A stretch of 64,000 bases of DNA from contig JAAFIL010000010.1 in the NCBI GenBank assembly GCA_013297775.1, positions 39,221 to 103,220 of the forward strand, written 5' to 3'. The DNA is from Bacteroidota bacterium (GTDB taxonomy: Bacteria; Bacteroidota; Bacteroidia; B-17B0; Aurantibacillaceae). The translations under genes were made by a program, and so were the position numbers. The notes below the pieces were generated by a model that saw nothing but the letters and a program-made list of their open reading frames with translations, searched no databases and was not told the origin of the DNA. Position 1 is the stretch's first letter. Every line of letters begins with the position of its first letter. Shown here piece after piece: positions 1-8,396 of the stretch.

Positions 1-1
1 G

Positions 2-2872
2 CGCAACGATGATGCAAATTATGTGGAGTTTCCATCGCGTAGTTTAGGAGAGTTGTACAGCGTTTCGGTAAGTGGCGGACGTGAAACCCAAATGTTATCG
101 GTGTGTGCCGATGATGCCCGTATTAATAAAACAGGCGATAAAATGTTATTTCACGATCGGAAAAGTTACGAAAATGCTTGGCGTAAACACCACACCTCAT
201 CGGCAGCGCGCGATGTGTGGATGTATGATGTACCAACTAAAAAATTTACGCAGTTAACCGATTTTGCCGGCGAAGATAGAAACGCCGTGTACAGTGCCGA
301 CGAAAAAAGTATTTATTATTTAAGTGAAAAAAGTGGTTCGTTCAATGTCTGGAAAATGGATGTAGGCAATACAAATCAATCCACACAAGTGAGTTCGTTT
401 AGTAAAAATCCGGTTCGGTTTTTAAGTATTTCGCAAACAGATGTGTTGTGCTATGGCTTTAATGGCGATGTTTATACGCAAGTGCCGAATGCCGCGCCTA
501 AAAAAGTGAACATCAGTATTACCACCGATGAACGCTATGCCACCGAAAAGCTAGAGAGTTTTAGTAGCGGGGCAACAGAGATGAATGTTTCGCCCAATGG
601 AAAAGAAATTGTTTTTATTGTGCGTGGTGAAGTATTTGTGGCTTCGGTAGAAAGTAATATTACCAAACGCATTACAAACACAGCTGGGCAAGAGCGTTCG
701 GCAAGTTTTAGCCCCGATGGGAAGAGTATTATTTATGCCTCGGAACGCAATAATAGCTGGGGTATTTACAAAACAGATTTGGTGAGAAAAGAAGAGTCTT
801 ACTTTTTTAACTCCACTTTATTAAAAGAAGAAGCCTTGGTGGTAGGGGAAACAGAAGCATTTCAACCCAAGTATTCGCCCGATGGTAACGAAATAGCTTA
901 CCTCGAAGAGCGCACTGCTGTAAAAGTGTTTAATTTAAAAACCAAGGCTACTCGAACGGTGTTAGCAGGCGATAAAAATTATTCGTATTCAGATGGCGAT
1001 CAAAATTTTGATTGGTCGCCCGATAGTAAATACCTACTCGTTAACTTTTTGCAAGATGGGCATTGGCGACAAGAAATTGGCTTAATAGATGCTGAAGGAA
1101 AAACACCTTTGGTTGATTTAACACAAAGTGGATTTGATAATAGTTCGGCTAAGTGGGCCATGAAAGGTAAAATGATGATTTGGCAATCTTCGCGACATGG
1201 TATGAAAAGTTTTGGCAGCCACGGTGCGCAATCAGATATGTATGGTTTATTTTTTACCAAGGCGGCTTACGATCAATTTAAGCTATCGAAAGAGGAAGCC
1301 GAGTTGCTAAAGGAAAAAGAAGAGAACGATAAAAAGGAGAAAGATAAAGCAGAGGGTGCTGTTAAAACAAAAGCCAAAGCAACATCAAAAGATACAGTTA
1401 AAAAAACAGCTACAGCTATCGAAATGGAGTTAGAAGGTTTGGTAAATCGCAAAGTGCGTTTAACCATTCACTCATCGAGTTTAGCCGACGCGTTAGTTAC
1501 ACCCAATGGCGAGCAGTTGTTTTACTTAACCCGTTTTGAGGGCGGTTTCGATTTGTGGCAAACGAAGTTTAAAGACAATGAAACAAAACTGTTTATTAAG
1601 CTAAATGCAAATGATGTGGGCGAAATGACATTTGATAAAGACGCTAAAAATATTTTCTTTATTGCCAATGGTAAGCCTACAAAAATTAATATTGATAAAG
1701 CCGAGCGCAAAGATATTGGATTTAATGCCGAGATGATGATGAACTTGAGCGAAGAGCGGGCCTATATGTTTGAACACGTTTGGCGACAAGTTGTAAAAAA
1801 GTTTTATGTAAGCGATTTGCAAAAAACTGACTGGAATTATTACAAAGAAAATTACAAACAGTTTTTGCCTTCTATTAATAATAACCACGATTTTGAAGAA
1901 CTATTAAGCGAAATGCTAGGCGAGTTAAACGCTTCGCACACGGGATGTTCGTATTATGGGAATGGAAGGCTGGGCGATGAAACCGCTAACCTTGGGGCTT
2001 TGTTCGACGAAAACTATAAGGGTGCTGGTTTAAAAATTTCGGAGGTTGTAACCAAAGGACCTTTGGTATATAGTGGTTCTTTATTTAAAGCGGGCACTAT
2101 CATAGAAAAGATAAATGGAGAAACCATTGCTGCTGAAACAAATTATTATAAATTATTAAACCGTGCTGCGGGTAAACCGACTTTACTATCATGTTACGAT
2201 GAGGAAACCAAAGCCCGTTGGGAAGCTACTATTAAACCTATATCGAATGGGCGTTTTAATAACTTGTTGTATTTACGTTGGGTGAAGCGGATGCAAGACA
2301 TGACCGATAAATTATCGAATGGCCAAATAGCTTATATGCACGTGAGAGGAATGGACGATGAAAGTTATCGCGAATTTTTTGATCAAGTAATGGGTAAGTA
2401 TGTCAATAAAAAAGCATTGATTGTTGATACCCGTTTTAATGGGGGCGGTTGGTTACACGATGATTTAGCAACTTTTTTATCGGGTAAAAAGTATTTGGAT
2501 TTGATACCTAGAGAACGTAAAATTGGAATAGAACCCGAAGACAAATGGACTAAGCCATCATTAGTTTTAATGAACGAAGGTAATTATTCAGATGCGCACA
2601 TGTTCCCAGTTGTGTATAAAGTGTTAGGTATTGGTAAGTTAGTGGGCATGCCCGTTGCAGGCACGGGTACAGCCGTTTGGTGGGAAGGTTTGCAAGATCC
2701 TTCATTAGTGTTTGGTATTCCGCAGGTAGGTGTTGTTTCATTAGATGGAAAGTACTACGAAAACAACCAATTAGAACCCGATTATAAAGTTAAGAATGCT
2801 TACGAGGCCATGTTAAAAGGCGAAGACCAACAGCTAAAAAAGGCAGTAGAGTTGTTGTTGAACGAGAAATAG
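2..2872 (+). CDS. Tricorn-like S41 protease (5' end outside window)
   Basis: The reading frame is open to the left edge, so the start lies upstream; the first in-frame GTG at 23 is internal. PD40/WD40-like propeller blades come first (SPNGKEIVF, SPDGKSIIY, SPDGNEIAY and SPDSKYLL motifs). A Lys/Glu-rich linker follows at about residues 415-465 of the visible part, then a second short propeller, a C1-type helical domain, a PDZ-like segment and the S41 protease core. The likely catalytic His is in NASHTG (about residue 636 counted from the GTG) and the Ser in NYSDAH (about 855). Tricorn-type proteases degrade peptides; Bacteroidota members are usually exported, but the signal peptide would be outside the window. 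It ends 10 bp before a convergent gene. Confidence 0.93.
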   Translation, partial: RNDDANYVEFPSRSLGELYSVSVSGGRETQMLSVCADDARINKTGDKMLFHDRKSYENAWRKHHTSSAARDVWMYDVPTKKFTQLTDFAGEDRNAVYSADEKSIYYLSEKSGSFNVWKMDVGNTNQSTQVSSFSKNPVRFLSISQTDVLCYGFNGDVYTQVPNAAPKKVNISITTDERYATEKLESFSSGATEMNVSPNGKEIVFIVRGEVFVASVESNITKRITNTAGQERSASFSPDGKSIIYASERNNSWGIYKTDLVRKEESYFFNSTLLKEEALVVGETEAFQPKYSPDGNEIAYLEERTAVKVFNLKTKATRTVLAGDKNYSYSDGDQNFDWSPDSKYLLVNFLQDGHWRQEIGLIDAEGKTPLVDLTQSGFDNSSAKWAMKGKMMIWQSSRHGMKSFGSHGAQSDMYGLFFTKAAYDQFKLSKEEAELLKEKEENDKKEKDKAEGAVKTKAKATSKDTVKKTATAIEMELEGLVNRKVRLTIHSSSLADALVTPNGEQLFYLTRFEGGFDLWQTKFKDNETKLFIKLNANDVGEMTFDKDAKNIFFIANGKPTKINIDKAERKDIGFNAEMMMNLSEERAYMFEHVWRQVVKKFYVSDLQKTDWNYYKENYKQFLPSINNNHDFEELLSEMLGELNASHTGCSYYGNGRLGDETANLGALFDENYKGAGLKISEVVTKGPLVYSGSLFKAGTIIEKINGETIAAETNYYKLLNRAAGKPTLLSCYDEETKARWEATIKPISNGRFNNLLYLRWVKRMQDMTDKLSNGQIAYMHVRGMDDESYREFFDQVMGKYVNKKALIVDTRFNGGGWLHDDLATFLSGKKYLDLIPRERKIGIEPEDKWTKPSLVLMNEGNYSDAHMFPVVYKVLGIGKLVGMPVAGTGTAVWWEGLQDPSLVFGIPQVGVVSLDGKYYENNQLEPDYKVKNAYEAMLKGEDQQLKKAVELLLNEK

Positions 2873-2881
2873 TTTTTGGTA

Positions 2882-3697
2882 TCACTTTTTCATACTTAAT
2901 CTAATTTTGGTAATGATTTTTTTGGTGTAAAGCGGAAAATCGCCTTTCATTATCCAAGTGTAGTAGCCAGGTTCTTTTTCAAATATTTCGCGCACGGTTT
3001 TATCTTTATGTTTTCCGAAGGCAAATACTTCTTGACCTTTATCGTTATATTTTATGCGACCTGCTAAATCGGCGTTTTTACTAACATTGGTTAAGGTGCT
3101 TAATGTTTGTATATCGTTTAAAACGGGTTTATAAGATTCACCTTTTTCGTTTTCTAGTTCGGTGTGTTCGTAGCGTAAAAGTTGAGCTTTAAATACTTCG
3201 TAGGTTGCCGTGGCATCGGCTAGTGCGCTGTGTGCATTAATGAGCGGTTTATCGCAATAAAATTTATAAGCTGCTACTAAGTTACGTGGCTCCATGATGT
3301 GAAAAATATTTTGCACATCTACCAAGCGGCGGGTGCTTAAATCGAAATCAATATCGGCACGAAGAAATTCTTCGGCTAACAATGGCATATCAAATTTATT
3401 GGAGTTGTAACCTGCAAAATCGGCTTGCTCAATAAAGTGCAGCAGTTGCGGCACCGCTTCTTTAAAAGTTAAACAATTGGCCACATCAGCATCGTAAATG
3501 CCATGTAGTTTTGAAATTTTTTCAGGGATAGGAATTTGGGGATTGATGCGCATGTTTTTGGTTTCAGTTCCATTATCGGGGTTTACTTTCACCATTCCAA
3601 TTTCCACAATTCGGTCGCTGCCTAAATTTAAACCTGTTGCTTCTAAATCTAAAAAAATAAGGGGTTTTGTTAGGTTTAATTTCATTTTAAAACTCAT
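2882..3697 (-). CDS. DEDDh 3'-5' exonuclease (DnaQ/ExoX-like)
   Basis: This is a DnaQ-superfamily exonuclease. Exo I is FLDLEATG (Asp17, Glu19), Exo II is GYNSNKFD near residue 100, and Exo III is the HSALADAT motif near 155-162 with its His and Asp. The C-terminal 70 residues form a separate small domain with a GKHKDKTV motif and a PGYYTWI segment, as in stand-alone ExoX-like nucleases rather than replicative epsilon subunits. The probable role is removing 3' ends in repair or recombination. The ATG lies 11 bp after the ispH stop, so the two are probably co-transcribed. An alternative ATG lies four codons in. Confidence 0.9.
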   Translation of the reverse strand: MSFKMKLNLTKPLIFLDLEATGLNLGSDRIVEIGMVKVNPDNGTETKNMRINPQIPIPEKISKLHGIYDADVANCLTFKEAVPQLLHFIEQADFAGYNSNKFDMPLLAEEFLRADIDFDLSTRRLVDVQNIFHIMEPRNLVAAYKFYCDKPLINAHSALADATATYEVFKAQLLRYEHTELENEKGESYKPVLNDIQTLSTLTNVSKNADLAGRIKYNDKGQEVFAFGKHKDKTVREIFEKEPGYYTWIMKGDFPLYTKKIITKIRLSMKK

Positions 3698-3708
3698 TTA
3701 AAGGTTGA

Positions 3709-4935
3709 TTATACGGTTAGCGTCGCCAAAGCTGCTTCGGTAGTTTTAATAGTTGAATAATAGCTATTGATTTTATGCACCACAGCTTCGAGTACGGAGT
3801 CGGGACAAGAGGCCCCACTGGTAATGATAATATTTACCTTTTCTTTTTGTGGTAAAAAATGGGTGCTTATGCGCATGGTTTTAGAGGGGTAATCGAAGTG
3901 ATGAATTTCATGTTGACTTTTTATTTCATCGGCCGAGGCAATAAAATAAGTTGGAAATTTACGTTCGCACAACTCGACTAGGTGCGAGGTATTGCTGCTG
4001 TTATAGCCGCCAATAACCAATGCCAAATCGGCTGGGGCATCTAACAAACCCAAGGTGGCATCTTGGTTTTCGTTGGTGGCGTAGCAAAGCGTATCGCGTG
4101 TATCGGCAAAAAATTGATTAACCGCTTGTTGGGTAAATTTTTGTTGCATCACGTGTTTAATGTACTCGGCAATTTCGGTGGTTTCGGTAGCTAACATTGT
4201 GGTTTGGTTTATAACTCCCACTTTATTAAAATGTTCGTGAATTGAAAACCCTTCGCTAAATTTTCCAGCAAACTCGCTTTCAAATTCAGTTTGTGTTTTT
4301 TGTCCTAAAATGTAGGTGGCTAGTTTTTTAGCTTCTTCCAAATCCTTTATAACAACAACAGCGTTGCTGTGTACAACACTTCGCGAAAATGTGCTACGTG
4401 TTTCTTCGTGTGTGTACTTGCCGTGTATAACAATGGTATGTTGGGTTTCGCCAATTTGCTCCGATTTTTTCCAAACGCGTTCTACAAAAGGACAAGTGGT
4501 GTTGTATTTGGCAGTTGTAATGCCTTTACGCTCTAACAAATCTATCAATGGTAAGGGTGCACCAAAGGCAGGGATAACCACCACATCTTCGGGGGTTAAA
4601 CCATCGAATGCAATTAATTGCTGTCCGTAGGTATCTTGTAAAAATTGAACGCCATGCGATTCTAAATCGCGGTTAACATCGGGGTTATGAATCATTTGAC
4701 TTAGCAGGAAAATACGTTTACCCGGATTTTCGTCAATGGCTTTGAAGGCAATTTCGATAGCATTTTCAACGCCATAGCAAAACCCAAAATGCCGCGCTAT
4801 ATGCCACGTAACTGCACCAAAATCAATGGCAGTTGGTCGCCTATCTTTTTTACGCGGATCTTGTAATTTGCGATATTCTTTAACTTTACTAATTAACTGA
4901 CTGCGGTAATACGCAGGAACATTAAATGTTTTCAT
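3709..4935 (-). CDS. ispH: 4-hydroxy-3-methylbut-2-enyl diphosphate reductase (IspH/LytB)
   Basis: Last enzyme of the MEP isoprenoid pathway, reducing HMBPP to IPP and DMAPP with a [4Fe-4S] cluster. The three expected cluster cysteines are visible in GFCYGV (Cys53), NTTCPFV and GASCPDS. Substrate-binding motifs IHGKYTHEET and GGYNSSNTSHL are present. At 408 aa it matches the long cyanobacterial/plant-type class rather than the roughly 315-aa E. coli form. The ATG is clear. It is divergent from the T9SS gene at 5170, with 234 bp between them, and upstream of the exonuclease gene in the same direction. Confidence 0.96.
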   Translation of the reverse strand: MKTFNVPAYYRSQLISKVKEYRKLQDPRKKDRRPTAIDFGAVTWHIARHFGFCYGVENAIEIAFKAIDENPGKRIFLLSQMIHNPDVNRDLESHGVQFLQDTYGQQLIAFDGLTPEDVVVIPAFGAPLPLIDLLERKGITTAKYNTTCPFVERVWKKSEQIGETQHTIVIHGKYTHEETRSTFSRSVVHSNAVVVIKDLEEAKKLATYILGQKTQTEFESEFAGKFSEGFSIHEHFNKVGVINQTTMLATETTEIAEYIKHVMQQKFTQQAVNQFFADTRDTLCYATNENQDATLGLLDAPADLALVIGGYNSSNTSHLVELCERKFPTYFIASADEIKSQHEIHHFDYPSKTMRISTHFLPQKEKVNIIITSGASCPDSVLEAVVHKINSYYSTIKTTEAALATLTV

Positions 4936-5051
4936 TCATTAAAATCTACAAAGCATAACATTCGGTGTTGTTAAATGTTTTCTTTCCTTAAACGTTAAAG
5001 TTAAGGTTTTTCGGTAACTAAAACATCAGTTCGTTTTGGTTTACTTGTTAT

Positions 5052-5077
5052 GTATTTTTTAGAACCAATATTGGTAC
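5052..5077 (+). repeat. Remnant end of the 164-bp palindromic element
   Basis: The 26 bases match the inverted terminal part of the 164-bp elements at 7604 and 21352 with a few substitutions (TTTTAGAACC and ATATTGGTA are shared). No other part of the element is recognisable here, so this looks like a decayed or truncated copy in the ispH/T9SS intergenic region. Confidence 0.5.
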
Positions 5078-5106
5078 GAGTTAAATTTTTCTGATGTCTT
5101 TATTCA

Positions 5107-5128
5107 AAATAAGGAATTTTCCTTATTT
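5107..5128. promoter_or_regulatory. Perfect 10-bp inverted repeat, possible operator
   Basis: AAATAAGGAA and TTCCTTATTT form a perfect inverted repeat separated by two T residues. It sits 41 bp before the ATG at 5170 and about 170 bp upstream of ispH. The near-zero loop favours a dimeric protein-binding site over an RNA terminator. No regulator can be named from the sequence. Confidence 0.35.
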
Positions 5129-5169
5129 ACAATCCCAGTTCTAAAAAGTAGGTTTACAAAAAATATAGT

Positions 5170-7428
5170 ATGAAAAAAAATTTACTTCTTTGCCTTTTAT
5201 TTTTGGTATTTAAAAGTCATTCACAAAGTGGGCTACACTTTCAATTCCATGGTATTAGCGGCGTAGAAGGGTATAGCTATAACTCAGACACGCTTATTTT
5301 CCCTTACAGAGCAGCTAACGTGAGTACTTTTAATGCCGTTGGTATTGTGAACTTAAATACGGAGCAATGGACATCCACCTCTTACAGTACTGCATTTTCA
5401 TTTAGCTCCACGAATATTACTAATTTCGTTATGAAAAACTTAAATGAAGGAATTTGCGTTACCCCAGGTAATCAGTTGGCCTTATCCACATCTAACTTTT
5501 GGCAAACAAGTAGCCCTTTAACAGGTACTGTTAATGCACTAGGGGCAACAAAGTTTGGGTACTACGGCTATATGGGTACATCTGTGTGTTCGCAATGCAC
5601 CTATAGTTTGGTATTTTCGAGTAATGGCAGTACGTGGACCAATTCGTTAATTGAATTAAATTCGTTCAATCCTCCTGTGTTTGCAAAGTCAAAAACAAAA
5701 GTTTATACCCTTCATAATAATTTATTGAAGGCCTCTACTAATGGCGGTGCCAGTTATTCGACGGTAAGTGGTACTTATACTTTTAATGTAGCTTTTCCTG
5801 TTATCCCAAAAATTATTACTTTAAACGACGATACTATTTTTGTAGTTGCTAACCAATTTCACCGATCGTTTGATGGTGGTGCTACTTGGAGTACTATCGC
5901 TTCACCTACTTTCTCTAATGCCATCGGACAAATAGCGGCGCGAAATGCCAGGCAGTTGATGATTATAGATAAATTTCCACCCTATAACATGTATTACTCT
6001 AACAATAGTGGCACAGCTTGGACAACTTATACAACGCTGCCCGCATTTACAAGTGGCACTACTCGGTTAATAGCCAATGAGAACTTTTTTTATTTAGCAC
6101 CAAATTACAAATCAACAACAGGTCAAGTATGGCAAGATTTTTTAGCTAGTTCTCCTTCACCAAAACCTTATGCTATTGATTTTACGGGCAATATTGGCTT
6201 AGTGGGCATTGCACAGGGTTATTTTGGGTATTCGACTAATAGAGGCTATAACTATTCATTTTTAGCCAATAAGATTAGTAGCGAAGATTTGATGGCTGTA
6301 AAAGCCGTTGATATAAATAAATTTTTGGTATGCGATCGAAAAGGGCAAATTTTTGTAAGCACCGATCAAGGTGTTACGTGGTCGCAAAAAAATAGTTCTT
6401 CGTTTAATAGCATACCTCGAAAGTTTACGGTATCTAATGATAAGAATACCATTATATGTACTTACCTCAGTAATTTTATGCGCTCGATAGATGGTGGTGC
6501 TACTTTTTCTAATGTGGCTGTTTCGGGCGGCGGCAACCACAGTCAAACATTAATTAGAGGCACTGGCCAAGTTATTAATGTAGCAGGAATTTTTTTACCA
6601 CCAACCTTTACAGTATCTGGTTGGGAAATCAGTTCCATTTCCAATTCAAATATAAAAACAGCTATTTCTACGATACCTATTAATTCGGGAGCCGAAGTTA
6701 TTGTTGATATTGAAATGCGCGATAACCAAGTGGGCTATTTTGTTACACGCCGAATAAGTACGAATGAAACATTGATTTATAAAACAAGCAATGCTTGGGT
6801 TACAACAAGTTTAGTGGCTACGATTCCTACACCTAGTGCGGGTACTGTTGCTTACGATGGTTTATACGGGCAAGTACAAACTTTTGGGGTGGACACTGTT
6901 CTTTTGAGTGGCTCAGGAAATCCGGTTAATAACCAAACTAATTTTTATCACCGTTCTACAGATGGCGGCTTAACTTGGAATGTTATTTATACGAATTTTA
7001 ATAAGCCTCTTCATCCATTAGGCAATCGAGTGTATAAAATGGCATTTTTTAATTCTAACGAATACATGGCGTTGATTTCTGACAATTTATGTGGAGGCAT
7101 TTCGCCGAGTATAGGTGTTTATTTAGGCACAATGGGTAGTGGTAATTCGGGTAGTAATATTGGCTTGGAAGAAATAAAATGGAATACTGTTGGTAGAACG
7201 ATTCAAGTATTTCCGAATCCAACCGCTAAAGCATTACACTTTAGTTATGATAACTTGGGGAACGGGATGAACGTTAAAGTTTTTGATGTAATGGGAAAAG
7301 TTATGCTTCAAGAATTTATTACTAAAACAAATCTGGTTATGAACGTTGAGTCGTTAAATGCTGGAATTTATTTTATTCAAGCTGAAACGGATGGATTAGT
7401 TTTAACTGGAAAATTTATTAAGCAATAA
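5170..7428 (+). CDS. Secreted beta-propeller protein with T9SS sorting domain
   Basis: The 752-aa protein starts with a signal peptide (a Lys-rich n-region, then LLLCLLFLVF, cleavage near HSQ). The body contains repeated BNR/sialidase-type Asp-box-like motifs (SFDGGATWS, STDQGVTWS, SIDGGATFS, STDGGLTWN), consistent with a WD/BNR beta-propeller of the glycosyl-hydrolase BNR or YCF48 type. The last 80 or so residues are a type A T9SS tail: VFPNPTAKALHF, a KVFDVMGK strand, LNAGIYFIQ, and a basic C-terminal FIKQ. It should therefore pass the outer membrane by T9SS. No catalytic residues identify an enzyme; adhesin or structural roles are possible. It stands alone, followed by about 970 bp without genes. 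Confidence 0.85.
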   Translation: MKKNLLLCLLFLVFKSHSQSGLHFQFHGISGVEGYSYNSDTLIFPYRAANVSTFNAVGIVNLNTEQWTSTSYSTAFSFSSTNITNFVMKNLNEGICVTPGNQLALSTSNFWQTSSPLTGTVNALGATKFGYYGYMGTSVCSQCTYSLVFSSNGSTWTNSLIELNSFNPPVFAKSKTKVYTLHNNLLKASTNGGASYSTVSGTYTFNVAFPVIPKIITLNDDTIFVVANQFHRSFDGGATWSTIASPTFSNAIGQIAARNARQLMIIDKFPPYNMYYSNNSGTAWTTYTTLPAFTSGTTRLIANENFFYLAPNYKSTTGQVWQDFLASSPSPKPYAIDFTGNIGLVGIAQGYFGYSTNRGYNYSFLANKISSEDLMAVKAVDINKFLVCDRKGQIFVSTDQGVTWSQKNSSSFNSIPRKFTVSNDKNTIICTYLSNFMRSIDGGATFSNVAVSGGGNHSQTLIRGTGQVINVAGIFLPPTFTVSGWEISSISNSNIKTAISTIPINSGAEVIVDIEMRDNQVGYFVTRRISTNETLIYKTSNAWVTTSLVATIPTPSAGTVAYDGLYGQVQTFGVDTVLLSGSGNPVNNQTNFYHRSTDGGLTWNVIYTNFNKPLHPLGNRVYKMAFFNSNEYMALISDNLCGGISPSIGVYLGTMGSGNSGSNIGLEEIKWNTVGRTIQVFPNPTAKALHFSYDNLGNGMNVKVFDVMGKVMLQEFITKTNLVMNVESLNAGIYFIQAETDGLVLTGKFIKQ

Positions 7429-7470
7429 TGTTTATTTGACAGAGTTCATTTTAAAGCTATTCATATTAAG

Positions 7471-7505
7471 TGCGGTGCGCCAAGATGCAAAGTTCGTAAA
7501 GAAAG
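7471..7505 (-). repeat. Diverged CTTTGCG-type repeat, reverse orientation
   Basis: Read on the minus strand, this matches the core of the tandem block at 27382-27663 (a CGAACTTTGC core followed by a GGCGCACC-like end) with several substitutions. It is probably an old dispersed copy. Confidence 0.4.
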
Positions 7506-7603
7506 ATATGTTTGAATCGTTGGTATTATACTTAGTTGTAAATTAAATAAGCATAAAGTAAAAGCGAGTACTTACTAGTGTCTTTATGCTGTGGTTAATT
7601 TCT

Positions 7604-7767
7604 GATACCAATATCGGTTCTAAAAGATACAAGTTGAACCAGAATTATTTTTCTTTTAGGCAACGAAAAAATTATAGGCGTAGCAAGGCCTACGGGTATA
7701 ATTTTTGAGGAAGTATAAGAGAAAAAGAAACTGGGTCAACGTATCTTTTAGAAATGATCTTGGTATG
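7604..7767. repeat. 164-bp near-palindromic interspersed element, copy 1
   Basis: The two ends are inverted repeats: ATACCAATATC at the left against ATACCAAGATC read inward from the right, both followed by TTCTAAAAGATAC and TTGA-CCAG segments. The inner arms also pair (AAAAATTATA on both sides of a GGCGTAG/CTACG core), so the whole unit can fold into one long hairpin. A second copy of the same length lies at 21352-21515 with about eight differences. There is no coding potential and no obvious target duplication. It behaves like a MITE or REP-type element. Confidence 0.8.
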
Positions 7768-7875
7768 AAGTGCATCTTTAATGTATTGGTAAAACAAACT
7801 ACTTAATTAACAGCTTTTATTTACGATTCAGAAAGAGAGAAAAAGCGAAACTAGCGGAGCAGCCGACATCCCTAA

Positions 7876-7911
7876 TTTTACACGTAACACGCTGCGCTAC
7901 GAAATGTAAAA
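7876..7911. repeat. Small imperfect hairpin
   Basis: TTTTACA and TGTAAAA flank a GC-richer imperfectly pairing centre (CGTAACACGC against GCGCTACG). It lies outside the 164-bp element in the same gene-free stretch. Function is unknown; it could be a decayed interspersed element. Confidence 0.35.
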
Positions 7912-8257
7912 ATCAATTTAGCAAAAAAATAGCTTGGGTTATGTTGAATTTATTAAATCTATTTTTTAATCCCTACAAGTAGGTAAAAAGAGAAATGATT
8001 AACTAACTGTAGTTGCGATTAGCTTTCAAATTGTATCTTTTATTTATTGAAAAAGAATTGGTGTAAAGTTGTTGGCTGATTTAATTTTAGTGGATACAAT
8101 AATTAAGTATTACTTCTCTAAAGGAGGTTTATCAGCTTCGTTAGCAGTCTTTATCCTTCTTGAACTTTATATTTATAATCGGGTATAGTTTAGTTTATCT
8201 AAGAAGGAACTGAAGAAACTATTTTATCCTCCACCTAGCACCAACACTTAACACGCT

Positions 8258-8290
8258 TCTTCCTTTGCCAACTTTGCGCCTTTGTGTGCC
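8258..8290 (+). repeat. CTTTGCG-type repeat, forward single copy
   Basis: This 33-base stretch (TTCCTTTGCC, AACTTTGCGCC, TTTGTGTGCC) matches the core of the repeat block at 27382-27663. It lies about 105 bp upstream of the lpxC start and is a solitary copy. Confidence 0.55.
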
Positions 8291-8396
8291 ACAAACACTT
8301 AAATCGAACATGAAGTATTTAAGTAAACATTTCACCTGTTTATTTAGATAAAATTGTCTATATTAGCCACTATCTTAAATAAGAATTTCAACACGT

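Larger units (their letters stand above)
7429..8396. other. Gene-free, repeat-rich intergenic stretch
   Basis: No credible reading frame lies between the T9SS gene and lpxC-fabZ. The region holds a reverse-oriented diverged CTTTGCG repeat (about 7471-7505), the 164-bp palindromic element (7604-7767), a smaller imperfect hairpin (7876-7911) and a forward CTTTGCG repeat (8258-8290). The lpxC promoter must lie near its right end, but no clear TAnnTTTG box is visible. Confidence 0.7.

Noticed and set aside
7604..7767. Small regulatory RNA gene
   Set aside because: The full-length fold and the second near-identical copy at an unrelated site are better explained by an interspersed mobile repeat.
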